A DNA stretch of 64,000 bases from positions 213,175-277,174 of the forward strand of contig JACPUR010000013.1 in NCBI GenBank assembly GCA_016192135.1, in the 5' to 3' direction. Under the pieces are notes generated by a model. That model had not been told where the DNA came from. It searched no databases and saw only the letters and a program-made list of their open reading frames with translations. Source of the stretch: Candidatus Tectomicrobia bacterium. GTDB lineage: Bacteria > UBA8248. The position numbers and the translations under genes are program-made. Below, one piece after another: positions 1 through 8,105 of this stretch; position 1 is the stretch's first letter, and every line of letters starts with the position of its first letter.

Positions 1-277
1 GGCAGGTACCGACGGAGATGAGCAATGTGTTGGCGAAGGCCATCAGAAGGCGGGGCTCGATGGCCTTGCGGTAATGCTGGAGAGTGAACCCGATCGCCTC
101 TCCCCAATCGTCCGTCCGTTGGAAACTCCCGAGGAGCAGGGTGTAGAGCGGGTAAAGGATGAGGAAGGCGGCCAGCAGGGCGGCCAGCCCCATTCCCAGG
201 TGGGCGAGAGACCAATCCTGCCGCCTCGGCACGAATTGGCGGAGTTCAATCACTTTCGCTGCCCAGGCCAATGCCAC
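1..277 (-). CDS. ABC transporter permease, N-terminal part (runs off window)
   Basis: The minus-strand frame gives a 92-codon N-terminal piece cut by the window edge. It has a short basic N-terminus containing FVPRRQDW, a hydrophobic segment at about residues 29-49 (GLAALLAAFLILYPLYTLLL), and then a periplasmic-looking stretch with FTLQHYRKAI. This layout matches permeases of Fe3+/spermidine/thiamine-type ABC importers, in which FT-x-xN/H-Y is usual before the second helix. I chose GTG at 277 because a stop lies three codons upstream in frame; a second GTG at residue 9 is possible and the ribosome binding site is weak. It lies 98 bp downstream of the binding-protein gene on the same strand, so the two are probably co-transcribed. 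Confidence 0.7.
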   Translation of the reverse strand, partial: MALAWAAKVIELRQFVPRRQDWSLAHLGMGLAALLAAFLILYPLYTLLLGSFQRTDDWGEAIGFTLQHYRKAIEPRLLMAFANTLLISVGTC

Positions 278-375
278 CCCCGCTCAAAGCGGCCTGAGGG
301 ATGCCCTCGCGCCCATCCACGTCCCCGGCCCGTCCGGGAAGCCCTTGCGGGCCAAGGATGAACCTCCGCTGGCCA

Positions 376-1500
376 CTACTTGGTGTAAAAAATCTGCCGG
401 TATTCTTCTTTCCAGTTATTCATTTCCTTGCCGATCCTCTCCCACTCCATCGGGACGATTTTGAGTCTCTCCAGGGGAGGGCTGAAGGCGGTAATGTCGG
501 AGGGAAGCTGAATGCCCCTCATGCCGGTGGAAGCGGCCTTGAGCATCATCCATTTCAGATGGCCCCGCTTGCCGTGCAGATAGTCGATAAAGAGCTTGGC
601 GGTGTTGGGGTTGGGGGCCTTGGCCAGGATGCCGAACGGGTAACCCAAGGCGACGGTCCTGCCCTCGGGGAACACCACCTTGAGAGGGGCCCCTCGCTTC
701 CAATCGGGGTAGGCCAGGCCGGATGTGATGGGAAGAGCGATCCACTTCTCTCCGGTCGCCACCTTCTGAACGCTCTCGCGCTGGGCCAAGATGAAGATGG
801 GATCCATTTTGGCGAGCTTCTCGAAGTATGAACGGGGAAGAATCTGCCGCATCCCCACATACACGTATGAGATGGTCCCCGACTTGGTGATTTCCGAGAC
901 GATGATTTTCCCGTTGAACTGGGGATCGAGGACATCGTCCCAAGTCTTGATTTCCTTTTTGACGTATTTGGTATTGTAGAGGATGGAGGAAATGTTCACC
1001 TGGCCCGAGATGTAGTACCCAACCGCTCCGTCGGCGCCTTTCTTCTCTCCGGTTACCTCGGGGATGAAATTGTTGTATGCGAGAGAGCCGTACTTCATCA
1101 GGGCCTTTCGCTGGAGAAGCTGATGGAAAAAGTCCGGCGAGCCGACCTGAAGGAGGTCAAAGCTGTGCCGGCCCGCGCTGATGTCGTTGCGAAGGGTGGA
1201 GATGACCCCGCCGGAGCGCTTCATCGTGTGGCGCATCCGGATGTGCCCGAGTCCGTAATATTCCTGGAAGTCCTTGTACAAGGCCTGGGCGAAGGGAGGA
1301 TCGAGGGAATTCGTGATGATCACGAGCTCATTTTCTTTCTGGGCGCCGGCCAGCAGCTTTGCCGTATGCGCTCTCTCAGCCCCCGAAAGTTCCCGAAGGA
1401 CCGGCGGCTCGGCCGCAAGAGCCGGTCCTGGGCTCATCCAAAAAATCACGCTCAGCGCGAGCCATGCCATCTGTGTCGGGAACGTCGTCTTTGGCACCAT
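376..1500 (-). CDS. Extracellular solute-binding protein, Fe3+/spermidine-type ABC importer
   Basis: This 374-residue protein begins with a Sec signal peptide (MVPKTTFPTQMAWLALSVIF, cleavage near ALAAEP). It continues with a GAQKENELVIITNS strand typical of family-1 periplasmic binding proteins, followed by KTWDDVLDPQFNGKI, the 'W-D-L-lobe' signature of the iron/putrescine-type group. The start at 1500 is set by AAAGGAGG five bases upstream; a longer reading to 1566 would place 22 non-signal residues in front. It would capture a solute in the periplasm and deliver it to the permease encoded next (partial, 1-277). The substrate cannot be read from the sequence; this family also binds organic anions, thiamine and phosphonates. 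Confidence 0.85.
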   Translation of the reverse strand: MVPKTTFPTQMAWLALSVIFWMSPGPALAAEPPVLRELSGAERAHTAKLLAGAQKENELVIITNSLDPPFAQALYKDFQEYYGLGHIRMRHTMKRSGGVISTLRNDISAGRHSFDLLQVGSPDFFHQLLQRKALMKYGSLAYNNFIPEVTGEKKGADGAVGYYISGQVNISSILYNTKYVKKEIKTWDDVLDPQFNGKIIVSEITKSGTISYVYVGMRQILPRSYFEKLAKMDPIFILAQRESVQKVATGEKWIALPITSGLAYPDWKRGAPLKVVFPEGRTVALGYPFGILAKAPNPNTAKLFIDYLHGKRGHLKWMMLKAASTGMRGIQLPSDITAFSPPLERLKIVPMEWERIGKEMNNWKEEYRQIFYTK

Positions 1501-1606
1501 GGGCGCCTCCTTTGCGGCGACGGGTCGCAAGGCTTCCCATCGCATCGGGACAAGGGTCGGCTGCAAGTTAACGTAAATAAAGACCTGAATTTCGGCTATT
1601 AACTCA

Positions 1607-1634
1607 AATATGTTGCCTGGTTGGGCAATGTCAA
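1607..1634 (-). promoter_or_regulatory. Sigma70-type promoter for the binding-protein gene, inverted repeat in spacer
   Basis: Read on the minus strand there is a consensus -35 (TTGACA, 1629-1634), a 16-base spacer and a -10 of CATATT (1607-1612). The leader would be about 100 bases. The spacer is itself an inverted repeat, TTGCC-N6-GGCAA (1613-1628), well placed for a repressor. Confidence 0.5.
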
Positions 1635-1828
1635 TGGCGCTTGAACATAAAATTCGCCGGCTGGAAATCGGACCTGGCTGCCATCGATGCGTGGGACGCT
1701 ACGGCTCCCCTCGGATTGAAGAAGAACTTGGTCGGGAAGCCAGAAGATCGAAGCAGGGAAAACAAACAATTATCAGCGAAATCTGCTTTCCCTTTGGGAT
1801 GGACAGGATGCCGTCTCCCTTTTTTCCC

Positions 1829-1850
1829 CGCCTCCCGCGAGGCGATTTTT
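1829..1850 (+). terminator. Orphan intrinsic terminator
   Basis: The stem CGCCTC/GAGGCG (1829-1834 with 1839-1844) has a four-base CCGC loop and is followed by ATTTTT, the classic layout for plus-strand termination. No plus-strand gene precedes it, so it may end a small RNA or act as an attenuator in a long leader of the liv operon. Confidence 0.5.
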
Positions 1851-1885
1851 GCCTGCCCATGGTTCTTTGAACGCCTTCTCTTCAT

Positions 1886-1891
1886 TATAAT
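1886..1891 (+). promoter_or_regulatory. Candidate -10 element for the liv operon
   Basis: A perfect TATAAT lies 143 bases before the livK start. The -35 region is weak (TTCTTT at 17-base spacing, or TTGAAC at 13), so an activator may be needed or this may be chance. Confidence 0.35.
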
Positions 1892-2034
1892 GGCCCTATA
1901 TCCATCGGACTGAAGGGCACATGTTCGCCGGTAGGTAGAGTGGCGTGAGGCCGCCTTCGGGTCATCCGGCGAACCGTGGTATCGAGGCTGTTGGCGATGG
2001 ATGAGGGGGCGGGGCCTCAATGGGAGGGGGTGCC

Positions 2035-3291
2035 ATGACAGAAAGCCGCAAGCTCAACCGCAGGACGTTCATCGGCGCGATGGCGGCAGGAGGAGGGTTG
2101 CTGGCCGCGGGGATCGCCCGCCCGGGCACGGCCCGCGCGGCCAAGCCCAGCGGCAAGCCGGTCAAGATCGGCCACATGTGCGTCCTCTCGGGCGTCCTCG
2201 GCGGCTACGGGCAGTTCATGCAGATGGGCGCCACCCTCGCGGCCGAGGAGATCAACGCCGCCGGCGGCATCCTGGGCCGTCCGCTGGAGTTCCAGTTCCG
2301 CGACACCCAGGTCAAGCCCGACGTCGGCGTCAAGAACGCCCGCTACTTCGTGGACGAGTGGGAGGCGGACTTCGTGGCGGGAATCGACTCCAGCGGGGTG
2401 GCGCTCGCCGTGGGCAAGATCATGCCCCAGCTCAACAAGGTGTTGATGATCACCCACGGCGCCACCGAGAAGGTCAACGAGCAGCTCGTCTACAAGGAGG
2501 GAATCAAGCAGATCTTCCGGATATCCGTGCCGGTCTACCAGGACGGCATCGCCTCGGCCATGATCGCCAAGGACTTCCCGATCAAGCGGTGGGCGACCAT
2601 CTCTCCCAAGTACGAGTACGGCTACACCTCCTGGGAGATGTTCAAGAAGACGCTGAAGCAGTTCCGGCCCGACGTCCAATTCGTGGAGGAGTCGTGGGCC
2701 CCCTTCGGGACGCAGGACTTCGGCCCCCACATCTCCAAGGTCATGTCCGCCAACCCGGAGGGCATCTTCACCACCGAGTGGGCCGGCGAGGCGGTCTCGC
2801 TGGTGAAGCAGGCGAAGCTGTTCGGAGTCTTCGGCAAGATCAAGGAGTGGGTCAACCCGATGGGCGGGGCCATGGACGTGCTCGAGGGGCTGGGGAAGGA
2901 TTACCCCGAGGGACTGTGGGTGAGCAGCCGCTATTGGTTCCTTTACCCGCCCACGGGCGTCAACGAGAGCTTCGTGCAGCGCTTCCACAAGCGCTGGAAC
3001 CGGTATCCCCATTACTCCTCCGAAACCTCCTACTCCGCCTATTGGGCGATCAAGCAGGCCTGCGAGCGGGCGGGGAGCACCGAGACGGACAAGGTCATCA
3101 AGGCTCTTGAGGACATGACCATGATCAGCCCCGGGGGGCGGCGCTGGTTCCGCAAGGAGGACCACCAGGCCGTCTACGAGGTGCCCTGGGGGCGGACCAA
3201 GGCCGATCCCAAGTATCCCTTCCGCATCCTGGGGGACATCAGGACGGTCCCGGCCGAGATGTACTACCGGCACCCCCCGTTCACTTCCTAA
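2035..3291 (+). CDS. livK: Branched-chain amino acid/amide ABC importer, substrate-binding protein
   Basis: This 418-residue periplasmic binding protein carries a twin-arginine-type leader (LNRRTFIGAMAAGGGLLAAG, RR at residues 9-10). The mature part is a type-I binding fold: VKIGHMCVLSGVLGGYGQFM, then AAEEINAAGGILGRPLEF, the hallmark of LivK/AmiC/UrtA proteins. The start at 2035 is preferred over the in-frame ATG at 2020 because GGGAGGGGG sits just upstream of it. It heads a five-gene operon with two permeases and two ATPases. Substrates of this family include leucine-type amino acids, short amides, urea and aromatic acids; which one applies is not evident, but the amide- and peptide-cleaving genes nearby fit an amide or amino acid. 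Confidence 0.9.
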   Translation: MTESRKLNRRTFIGAMAAGGGLLAAGIARPGTARAAKPSGKPVKIGHMCVLSGVLGGYGQFMQMGATLAAEEINAAGGILGRPLEFQFRDTQVKPDVGVKNARYFVDEWEADFVAGIDSSGVALAVGKIMPQLNKVLMITHGATEKVNEQLVYKEGIKQIFRISVPVYQDGIASAMIAKDFPIKRWATISPKYEYGYTSWEMFKKTLKQFRPDVQFVEESWAPFGTQDFGPHISKVMSANPEGIFTTEWAGEAVSLVKQAKLFGVFGKIKEWVNPMGGAMDVLEGLGKDYPEGLWVSSRYWFLYPPTGVNESFVQRFHKRWNRYPHYSSETSYSAYWAIKQACERAGSTETDKVIKALEDMTMISPGGRRWFRKEDHQAVYEVPWGRTKADPKYPFRILGDIRTVPAEMYYRHPPFTS

Positions 3292-3311
3292 GCACTTTCC
3301 GGCGACCCGGT

Positions 3312-3345
3312 CGCGGGCCTCTTCCAAGGAAGGAAGAGGCCCGCG
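3312..3345 (+). promoter_or_regulatory. 14-bp perfect stem-loop between livK and livH
   Basis: CGCGGGCCTCTTCC (3312-3325) pairs perfectly with 3332-3345 across a six-base loop, AAGGAA. No T-run follows, so it is more likely an mRNA-stabilising or partial-termination hairpin. Such hairpins are common after binding-protein genes and let the binding protein be made in excess over the permeases. Confidence 0.6.
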
Positions 3346-3371
3346 CTCCCCCGTGCGAGGAGGCCAGGAAG

Positions 3372-4235
3372 TTGCTTGAGCAGCTGCTCTACCAGGGCAT
3401 GATCGGGCTGAGCCTGGCCATGTTCCTGTGGCTCGTCGCCGCGGGCCTCACCCTCATCTTCGGCGTGCTCGGGGTGCTGAATTTCGCCCACGGGAGCCTC
3501 TACATGCTGGGGGCTTACCTCAGTTACAGCGCCGTGCGCATCCTGGGGATGGACTTCTGGGTGGGGCTGGCCGTGGGTCCGCTCCTGGTGGCCCTCGTGG
3601 GCGGCCTGATGGAGCGCTTGTTCATCCGGCGCGTGTACCACATCGACGAGGCCTACCAGCTCCTCCTCACCTTCGCGTTCATCCTGATCTTCGCCGACCT
3701 GGTGAAGTGGGGCTGGGGACCCGTCTACCAGTCGGCCCCGGTTCCCGGATTTCTCGCGGGGGCGATCTCCATCCTCGGGCGGCCCTTCCCCGTCTACAAC
3801 CTCTTCGTCATCGCGCTGGGGCCGCTGGTGGGCCTGGGGCTGTGGCTCCTGCTGGAGAAAAGCTGGTGGGGACGCACCATCCGGGCCGCCGCCGCCGACC
3901 GCGAGATGGCGGCCGCCATCGGAGTGAATGTCCCGGGGCTGTTCACCGGGGTGTTCATGTTCGGCTCTTGGCTGGGGGGCGTGGGGGGGGCGCTGGGAAT
4001 CCCCATCCGCACGGTGTCGCCGGGAATGGCGGAGGACTACATCATTCAGGCGTTCGCCGTGGCCGTCATTGGGGGGCTGGGCAATTTGAAAGGGGCCTTC
4101 TTCGGGTCCATCCTCATCGGGCTCGTGAATGCCTACGGGCACCTCTACGCCCCGGTCTTCGAGCTGGCCTTCATGTACATCCTGATGGCGGCCATTCTGC
4201 TCGTCCGCCCTCAGGGCCTCTTCGGGGCTTCCTAG
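3372..4235 (+). CDS. livH: Branched-chain amino acid/amide ABC importer, permease LivH
   Basis: This 287-residue inner-membrane permease has about eight hydrophobic helices and the LivH signature GVLGVLNFAHGSLYMLGAY near residue 30. A TTG start at 3372 is chosen because AGGAGG lies eight bases upstream and the translation starts at once with a LivH-like N-terminus (LEQLLYQGMIGLSLAMF). Near the C-terminus AVAVIGGLGNLKGAFFGSIL is the ATPase-contacting loop. It would form the membrane channel with LivM. Confidence 0.9.
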   Translation: MLEQLLYQGMIGLSLAMFLWLVAAGLTLIFGVLGVLNFAHGSLYMLGAYLSYSAVRILGMDFWVGLAVGPLLVALVGGLMERLFIRRVYHIDEAYQLLLTFAFILIFADLVKWGWGPVYQSAPVPGFLAGAISILGRPFPVYNLFVIALGPLVGLGLWLLLEKSWWGRTIRAAAADREMAAAIGVNVPGLFTGVFMFGSWLGGVGGALGIPIRTVSPGMAEDYIIQAFAVAVIGGLGNLKGAFFGSILIGLVNAYGHLYAPVFELAFMYILMAAILLVRPQGLFGAS

Positions 4236-4262
4236 GCCCGAGACAGGGAGGGAAGGGAATCC

Positions 4263-5225
4263 ATGCGCGCCTTGCGTTGGACCTTTTGTCTGGCGGCCGC
4301 GATTCTCCTGCTGTGCATCCCTCTCACCGGCGAGCGATTCTACATGTATCTCACCATCCAGGTCCTCATCCTCGCCCTCTTCGCCATGGGCTTCAACCTC
4401 CTGTTCGGCTACACGGGGCTCCTCTCATTCGGCCACGCGGGCTTCTACGCGGCGGGCGCCTATGCGACGGGCCTCCTGCTCATGCGAACGCCCTTGTCTC
4501 TCCTGCCGAGCATCCTCGGCGGGGCGCTCGTCGCCGGCGGGCTGGGGGTCGTGATTGGATTCTTCTGCGTCCGCCACACGCGCATCTACTTCGCCATGCT
4601 CACCCTGGCATTCGGGATGATGGTGTACGCGCTCGCCTTCGACTGGAAGTCCGTGACGGGCGGGGACGACGGGCTGATCGGCATCCCTCGGGGATCCCTC
4701 TGGATTCCGGGCATGGGCGCCGTGAAGATGAACGCGCTGTGGACCTACTACTACCTCGTCCTGGCGATCACCGCGGCCGGCGTGGGGATGATCCACCGCG
4801 TGGTCCACTCCCCCTTCGGCCTCGTCCTCCAGGGCATCCGGGAGAACGAAAACCGGGCGGCCTTCGCAGGCGTCCCGGTAAGACGCTACCGCTTGGCGGC
4901 GTTCGCCCTCTCCTCGTTCATCAGCGGCCTGGCAGGCGCCATGGTGGCTCCCCTCGAGAACACCGTCGCTCCTACCGCGGCCCATTGGACCAAGTCGGCC
5001 GCGCCCGTGCTGGCCACCCTCCTGGGCGGCATCCATACCTTCGCCGGCCCCATGGTGGGGGCTTTCCTCTTCTACGTGATCCAGGAGTTCATCGAGCGGA
5101 TGACGGAATTTTGGCTCCTCGGCTTCGGCCTGGTGCTGCTTGTCCTCGTTCTGGGATTTCGGGGAGGCGTGGTCGGATACTACGAGGCGCACATCCGGCC
5201 GGCGCTCTGTAGGCGGCTCGGTTGA
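4263..5225 (+). CDS. livM: Branched-chain amino acid/amide ABC importer, permease LivM
   Basis: This 320-residue membrane protein has the LivM motif GYTGLLSFGHAGFYAAGAYA (about residues 50-69), TGGDDGLIGIP in a periplasmic loop, and a coupling segment with RENENRAAFAGV. The start follows GAGGGAAGGG. Its stop overlaps the TTG start of the next gene by three bases (TTGA), showing translational coupling. It pairs with LivH to form the transport path. Confidence 0.9.
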   Translation: MRALRWTFCLAAAILLLCIPLTGERFYMYLTIQVLILALFAMGFNLLFGYTGLLSFGHAGFYAAGAYATGLLLMRTPLSLLPSILGGALVAGGLGVVIGFFCVRHTRIYFAMLTLAFGMMVYALAFDWKSVTGGDDGLIGIPRGSLWIPGMGAVKMNALWTYYYLVLAITAAGVGMIHRVVHSPFGLVLQGIRENENRAAFAGVPVRRYRLAAFALSSFISGLAGAMVAPLENTVAPTAAHWTKSAAPVLATLLGGIHTFAGPMVGAFLFYVIQEFIERMTEFWLLGFGLVLLVLVLGFRGGVVGYYEAHIRPALCRRLG

Positions 5226-5992
5226 CGGGCCCCGCTCGTCCCGAACTTCTCCGGACGGAGAAGTTGCATAAATCCTTCGGCGAGGTGCGCGCCGTCGACG
5301 GCGTCGACTTGGAGCTGAAGGAGGGCGTGCTGACAGCCATCATCGGGCCAAACGGCGCCGGGAAGACCACGTTCATCAACCTGCTCTCCGGAAACTTTCT
5401 CCCCGACGCGGGCCGGATATTCTTCCAGGGCGAGGAGATCACCCGGCTCCCCGTTCATCAGCGCGTGCGCCGCGGCCTGGGACGATCCTTTCAGATCACG
5501 AACGTCTTCCCCCAGCTCGCCGTCCATCAGAACGTCCAGATCCCCCTCTTGAGCCATCTCGGCACCGCCTGGCGTTTCTGGCGCGCGGTGGACGTGAATG
5601 GGGAAATCCGCCGGAGAACGGAGATGATCCTGGCCGAAACCGGCCTGGAAGAGAAGGCGAATCTTCCGGCCGCCACCCTTTCACACGGCGACCAGAGGCT
5701 GCTGGAGGTGGGCATCGCGTTGGCCGCCGAGCCGCGCTTGATCCTCCTGGACGAGCCCACCGCGGGGATGAACCCCGCCGAGCGCGCCCGCATCCTGAAG
5801 CTGATCTCGGACCTCAGCGCGGCGGGGCGGACCACCTTCGTGCTCGTCGAGCACGACATGGACGTGGTCTTTTCACTGGCGCACGAGATAGTGGTGCTCC
5901 ACCAGGGCCGGATTCTCGCCCGCGGAACCCCTTCCGCCATCCGGGGGGATGCGCGGGTGCGCGAGATTTACCTCGGAGGGGAGGTCGCATGA
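5222..5992 (+). CDS. livG: Branched-chain amino acid/amide ABC importer, ATPase LivG
   Basis: This 256-residue ATPase has Walker A GPNGAGKTT (residues 42-50), an ABC signature in the LivG-type form LSHGDQRLLEVGIAL, Walker B LILLDEPTAGM and the H-loop LVEHDMDVV. TAGMNP is diagnostic for the LivG side of the pair. The TTG start overlaps the livM stop, and its end overlaps livF by four bases (ATGA). It powers uptake through LivHM. Confidence 0.92.
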   Translation: MTGPARPELLRTEKLHKSFGEVRAVDGVDLELKEGVLTAIIGPNGAGKTTFINLLSGNFLPDAGRIFFQGEEITRLPVHQRVRRGLGRSFQITNVFPQLAVHQNVQIPLLSHLGTAWRFWRAVDVNGEIRRRTEMILAETGLEEKANLPAATLSHGDQRLLEVGIALAAEPRLILLDEPTAGMNPAERARILKLISDLSAAGRTTFVLVEHDMDVVFSLAHEIVVLHQGRILARGTPSAIRGDARVREIYLGGEVA

Positions 5993-6693
5993 TCCTCCGG
6001 GTGGAGAATATCAATACCTTTTACGGCGCCAGCCACATCCTCCAGGATGTCAGCCTGGCGGTCGAGCGGGGCGAAGTGGTGTGTCTCCTGGGCCGGAACG
6101 GCGTCGGCAAGACCACCACGCTGCGCAGCGTCATCGGGCTGGCGCCTCCGCGGAGCGGCCGAGTCGTATTCATGGAGCGGGACATCGCCGGCCTGGCGCC
6201 CTACCACATCGCGCGCCGCGGGGTGGGCTATGTCCCGGACGATCGCCGCGTCTTCGCCGAGCTAAGCGCGGAAGAGAATCTTGAGCTGGCACGCCGTTCC
6301 GCGGGCAGCCGGGAGGGTGCGTGGACGCTCGAGAAGGTTCTCGACCTCCTGCCGGCCCTGAGGCCCCTGATTTCCCGGCGCGGGAGCCATCTCAGCGGCG
6401 GCGAGCAGAAGATGCTCTCCATCGGGCGCGCGCTGATGACCAATCCCTCGCTCCTCCTCCTCGATGAACCCTCCGAGGGGCTCAGTCCCATCGTGGTACG
6501 GAGCCTCGTCGAGATCATCCGCACCATACGGGAAGAGAAGGTGACCATCCTGATGGCGGACCAAAACCTCAGGTTCTCCCGCTTGGTGGCAAGCCGGGCC
6601 TATATCCTGGAGAAAGGGGCCGTCCAGCACGCGGGGACGCTGGAGGAGATCTACGCCGACGAGCAGGTCGTGCGGCGCTACCTGGCAATTTGA
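5989..6693 (+). CDS. livF: Branched-chain amino acid/amide ABC importer, ATPase LivF
   Basis: This 234-residue ATPase has Walker A GRNGVGKTT (residues 35-43), signature LSGGEQKMLSIGRAL, and Walker B LLLLDEPSEGLSP, the SEGL-P wording being typical of LivF. NTFYGASHILQDVSL near the N-terminus matches the family. The ATGA overlap with livG indicates coupled translation. It ends the operon; the next gene is convergent after 27 bases, with no visible hairpin between. Confidence 0.92.
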   Translation: MILRVENINTFYGASHILQDVSLAVERGEVVCLLGRNGVGKTTTLRSVIGLAPPRSGRVVFMERDIAGLAPYHIARRGVGYVPDDRRVFAELSAEENLELARRSAGSREGAWTLEKVLDLLPALRPLISRRGSHLSGGEQKMLSIGRALMTNPSLLLLDEPSEGLSPIVVRSLVEIIRTIREEKVTILMADQNLRFSRLVASRAYILEKGAVQHAGTLEEIYADEQVVRRYLAI

Positions 6694-6720
6694 TCGGTGC
6701 CGGAGCCGAAGCGCTCTCTT

Positions 6721-8079
6721 CTAAATATCGGCCAGATCGCGGATGACCTTGACCGAGGTCTTGATCCCCTTGCGGAAAAATTCGAGATCCAGGTTCTCGT
6801 TCGGGGCGTGGTTCGCCTCGTCGTAGTTGCCGTAGGGCACCTTCACCATCGGGATCCCCAGGAGCTCGTTGAAGATATAGCTGGGGTTGGAGCCCCCGGT
6901 GACCGGGTAAAGCAGGGGCTCCTTGCCGAAGATCTCGCGCACGGCCGCGACGACGGCCACGCTCATCGGGTGGTCGAGCGGGGTCTTGGAGGGGTGATAG
7001 GTGAGGAGCTGGATTACCTCCAGGTCGCCAAAGCCATGCCGGCGGGCGTGGGCCTTGAACTTCTCGAAGATCTCGGGCGGGGTCTGGTTCTTCACCAGCC
7101 GCATGTCGATCTTGGCCGAGGCCGTGGAGGGGATGACGGTCTTGGTGCCGGGGCCGCCGTAGCCCGAGGTGAGCCCGCAGATATTGAGGGTGGGCTGGAA
7201 CATGATCTTCTCGAAATAGCCCATGCCCGAGGGACCCGCCTCCTCGGCCACGCCGACCTCCCGCTTCCAGGCCTCCTTGTTGAAGGGGATGGCCGCCAGG
7301 GCACGGCGGTCCGCCTCGGTGGGGGGAATGACGCTATCAAAAAAGCCTGCGACGGCGGGCCGGCCGTCAGGGTCCCGGAGGGTCTGGAGGAATTCCACGA
7401 GCCGCCAGGCGGCGTTCGGCATGGGCCCCCCGAATTGGCCTGAGTGGACGTCACGGCGCGCGGTGCGGACCCTCACCTCCACATAGCAGGAGCCCCGGTT
7501 CCCGAAGGAGAGGAGGGGCACGTTCCCCTCGGCGGCGATCCCGTCGGCGTTGTAGCCGAAGTCCGCGCGGAAGAGATCGGCGTGGGAGGTCACGAACGCC
7601 TCCAGCATGGGGCTCCCGATCTCCTCCTGGGGATCGAGGAGGATGCGGAGGTTGAGGGGCACGCCGCGCCCGCTCCGCTGGAGGGCCTCGACGGCCTTGA
7701 GGTGGGCGAGGAACTGGCCCTTGTTGTCCCCCGTGCCCCGGCCGTACATGCGGCCGCCCTTGATCGCGGGCTCGAAGGGCGGGGTGTCCCAGGCGTCGAG
7801 GGGCTCGGGCGGCTGGACGTCGAAGTGCCCGTAGATGAAGAGGGTGCGCCGGGCGCCCGGGGCGTCGAGGCGCCCGTAGACGAGGGGCGGGTTGTCCGGC
7901 CCTCCCATGGTCATCACCCGGGCGTCGATTCCAATCTCTTTCATCCCGCTTACGATATGACGCGCGCAGTCCTCCAGGCCCTTTTTCTGGGCGCTCACGC
8001 TGGGGATGCGGCAGAGGGCGGCCAGCTCCTCGACGAAACGGTCGAAGTTCCGGTCGATGTAGGCGAATGCTTTTTCCAC
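6721..8079 (-). CDS. M20-family metallopeptidase (dipeptidase/deacylase)
   Basis: This 452-residue protein has the M20 metal ligands in order: GHFDVQP, GRGTGDNKGQ, DPQEEIGSP (catalytic Glu pair), and HAPNENL near the C-terminus. The DAWDTPPFEP stretch resembles the carnosinase/CNDP-like branch, which hydrolyses dipeptides. The GTG start at 8079 follows GGGGAGGGG; a longer in-frame reading upstream only translates the neighbouring gene out of frame. It is the last gene of a peptide-import operon, 26 bases after a second M20 gene, and probably acts in the cytoplasm on imported peptides or N-acyl amino acids. Confidence 0.85.
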   Translation of the reverse strand: MEKAFAYIDRNFDRFVEELAALCRIPSVSAQKKGLEDCARHIVSGMKEIGIDARVMTMGGPDNPPLVYGRLDAPGARRTLFIYGHFDVQPPEPLDAWDTPPFEPAIKGGRMYGRGTGDNKGQFLAHLKAVEALQRSGRGVPLNLRILLDPQEEIGSPMLEAFVTSHADLFRADFGYNADGIAAEGNVPLLSFGNRGSCYVEVRVRTARRDVHSGQFGGPMPNAAWRLVEFLQTLRDPDGRPAVAGFFDSVIPPTEADRRALAAIPFNKEAWKREVGVAEEAGPSGMGYFEKIMFQPTLNICGLTSGYGGPGTKTVIPSTASAKIDMRLVKNQTPPEIFEKFKAHARRHGFGDLEVIQLLTYHPSKTPLDHPMSVAVVAAVREIFGKEPLLYPVTGGSNPSYIFNELLGIPMVKVPYGNYDEANHAPNENLDLEFFRKGIKTSVKVIRDLADI

Positions 8080-8105
8080 GTTCCCCTCCCCTCTGCGCGG
8101 CCGGC

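Larger units (their letters stand above)
1501..2034. other. Divergent intergenic region, 534 bp
   Basis: This gap separates the minus-strand binding-protein gene from the plus-strand liv operon. It holds a promoter for the minus gene, an intrinsic terminator on the plus strand with no gene in front of it, and a TATAAT element before livK (listed separately). I see no convincing protein gene; the short open frames here have no ribosome binding sites or recognisable motifs. Confidence 0.6.

Noticed and set aside
1610-1870. IS3-like motif RYGSPRIEEELGRE on the plus strand
   Set aside because: It resembles the Y-G-x-x-RI-x-x-EL segment of IS3 transposases, but nothing before or after it fits, so I treat it as chance.
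3428-5212. 594-codon plus-strand frame across livH and livM
   Set aside because: It is in a different frame from the two permeases, which have full family signatures.
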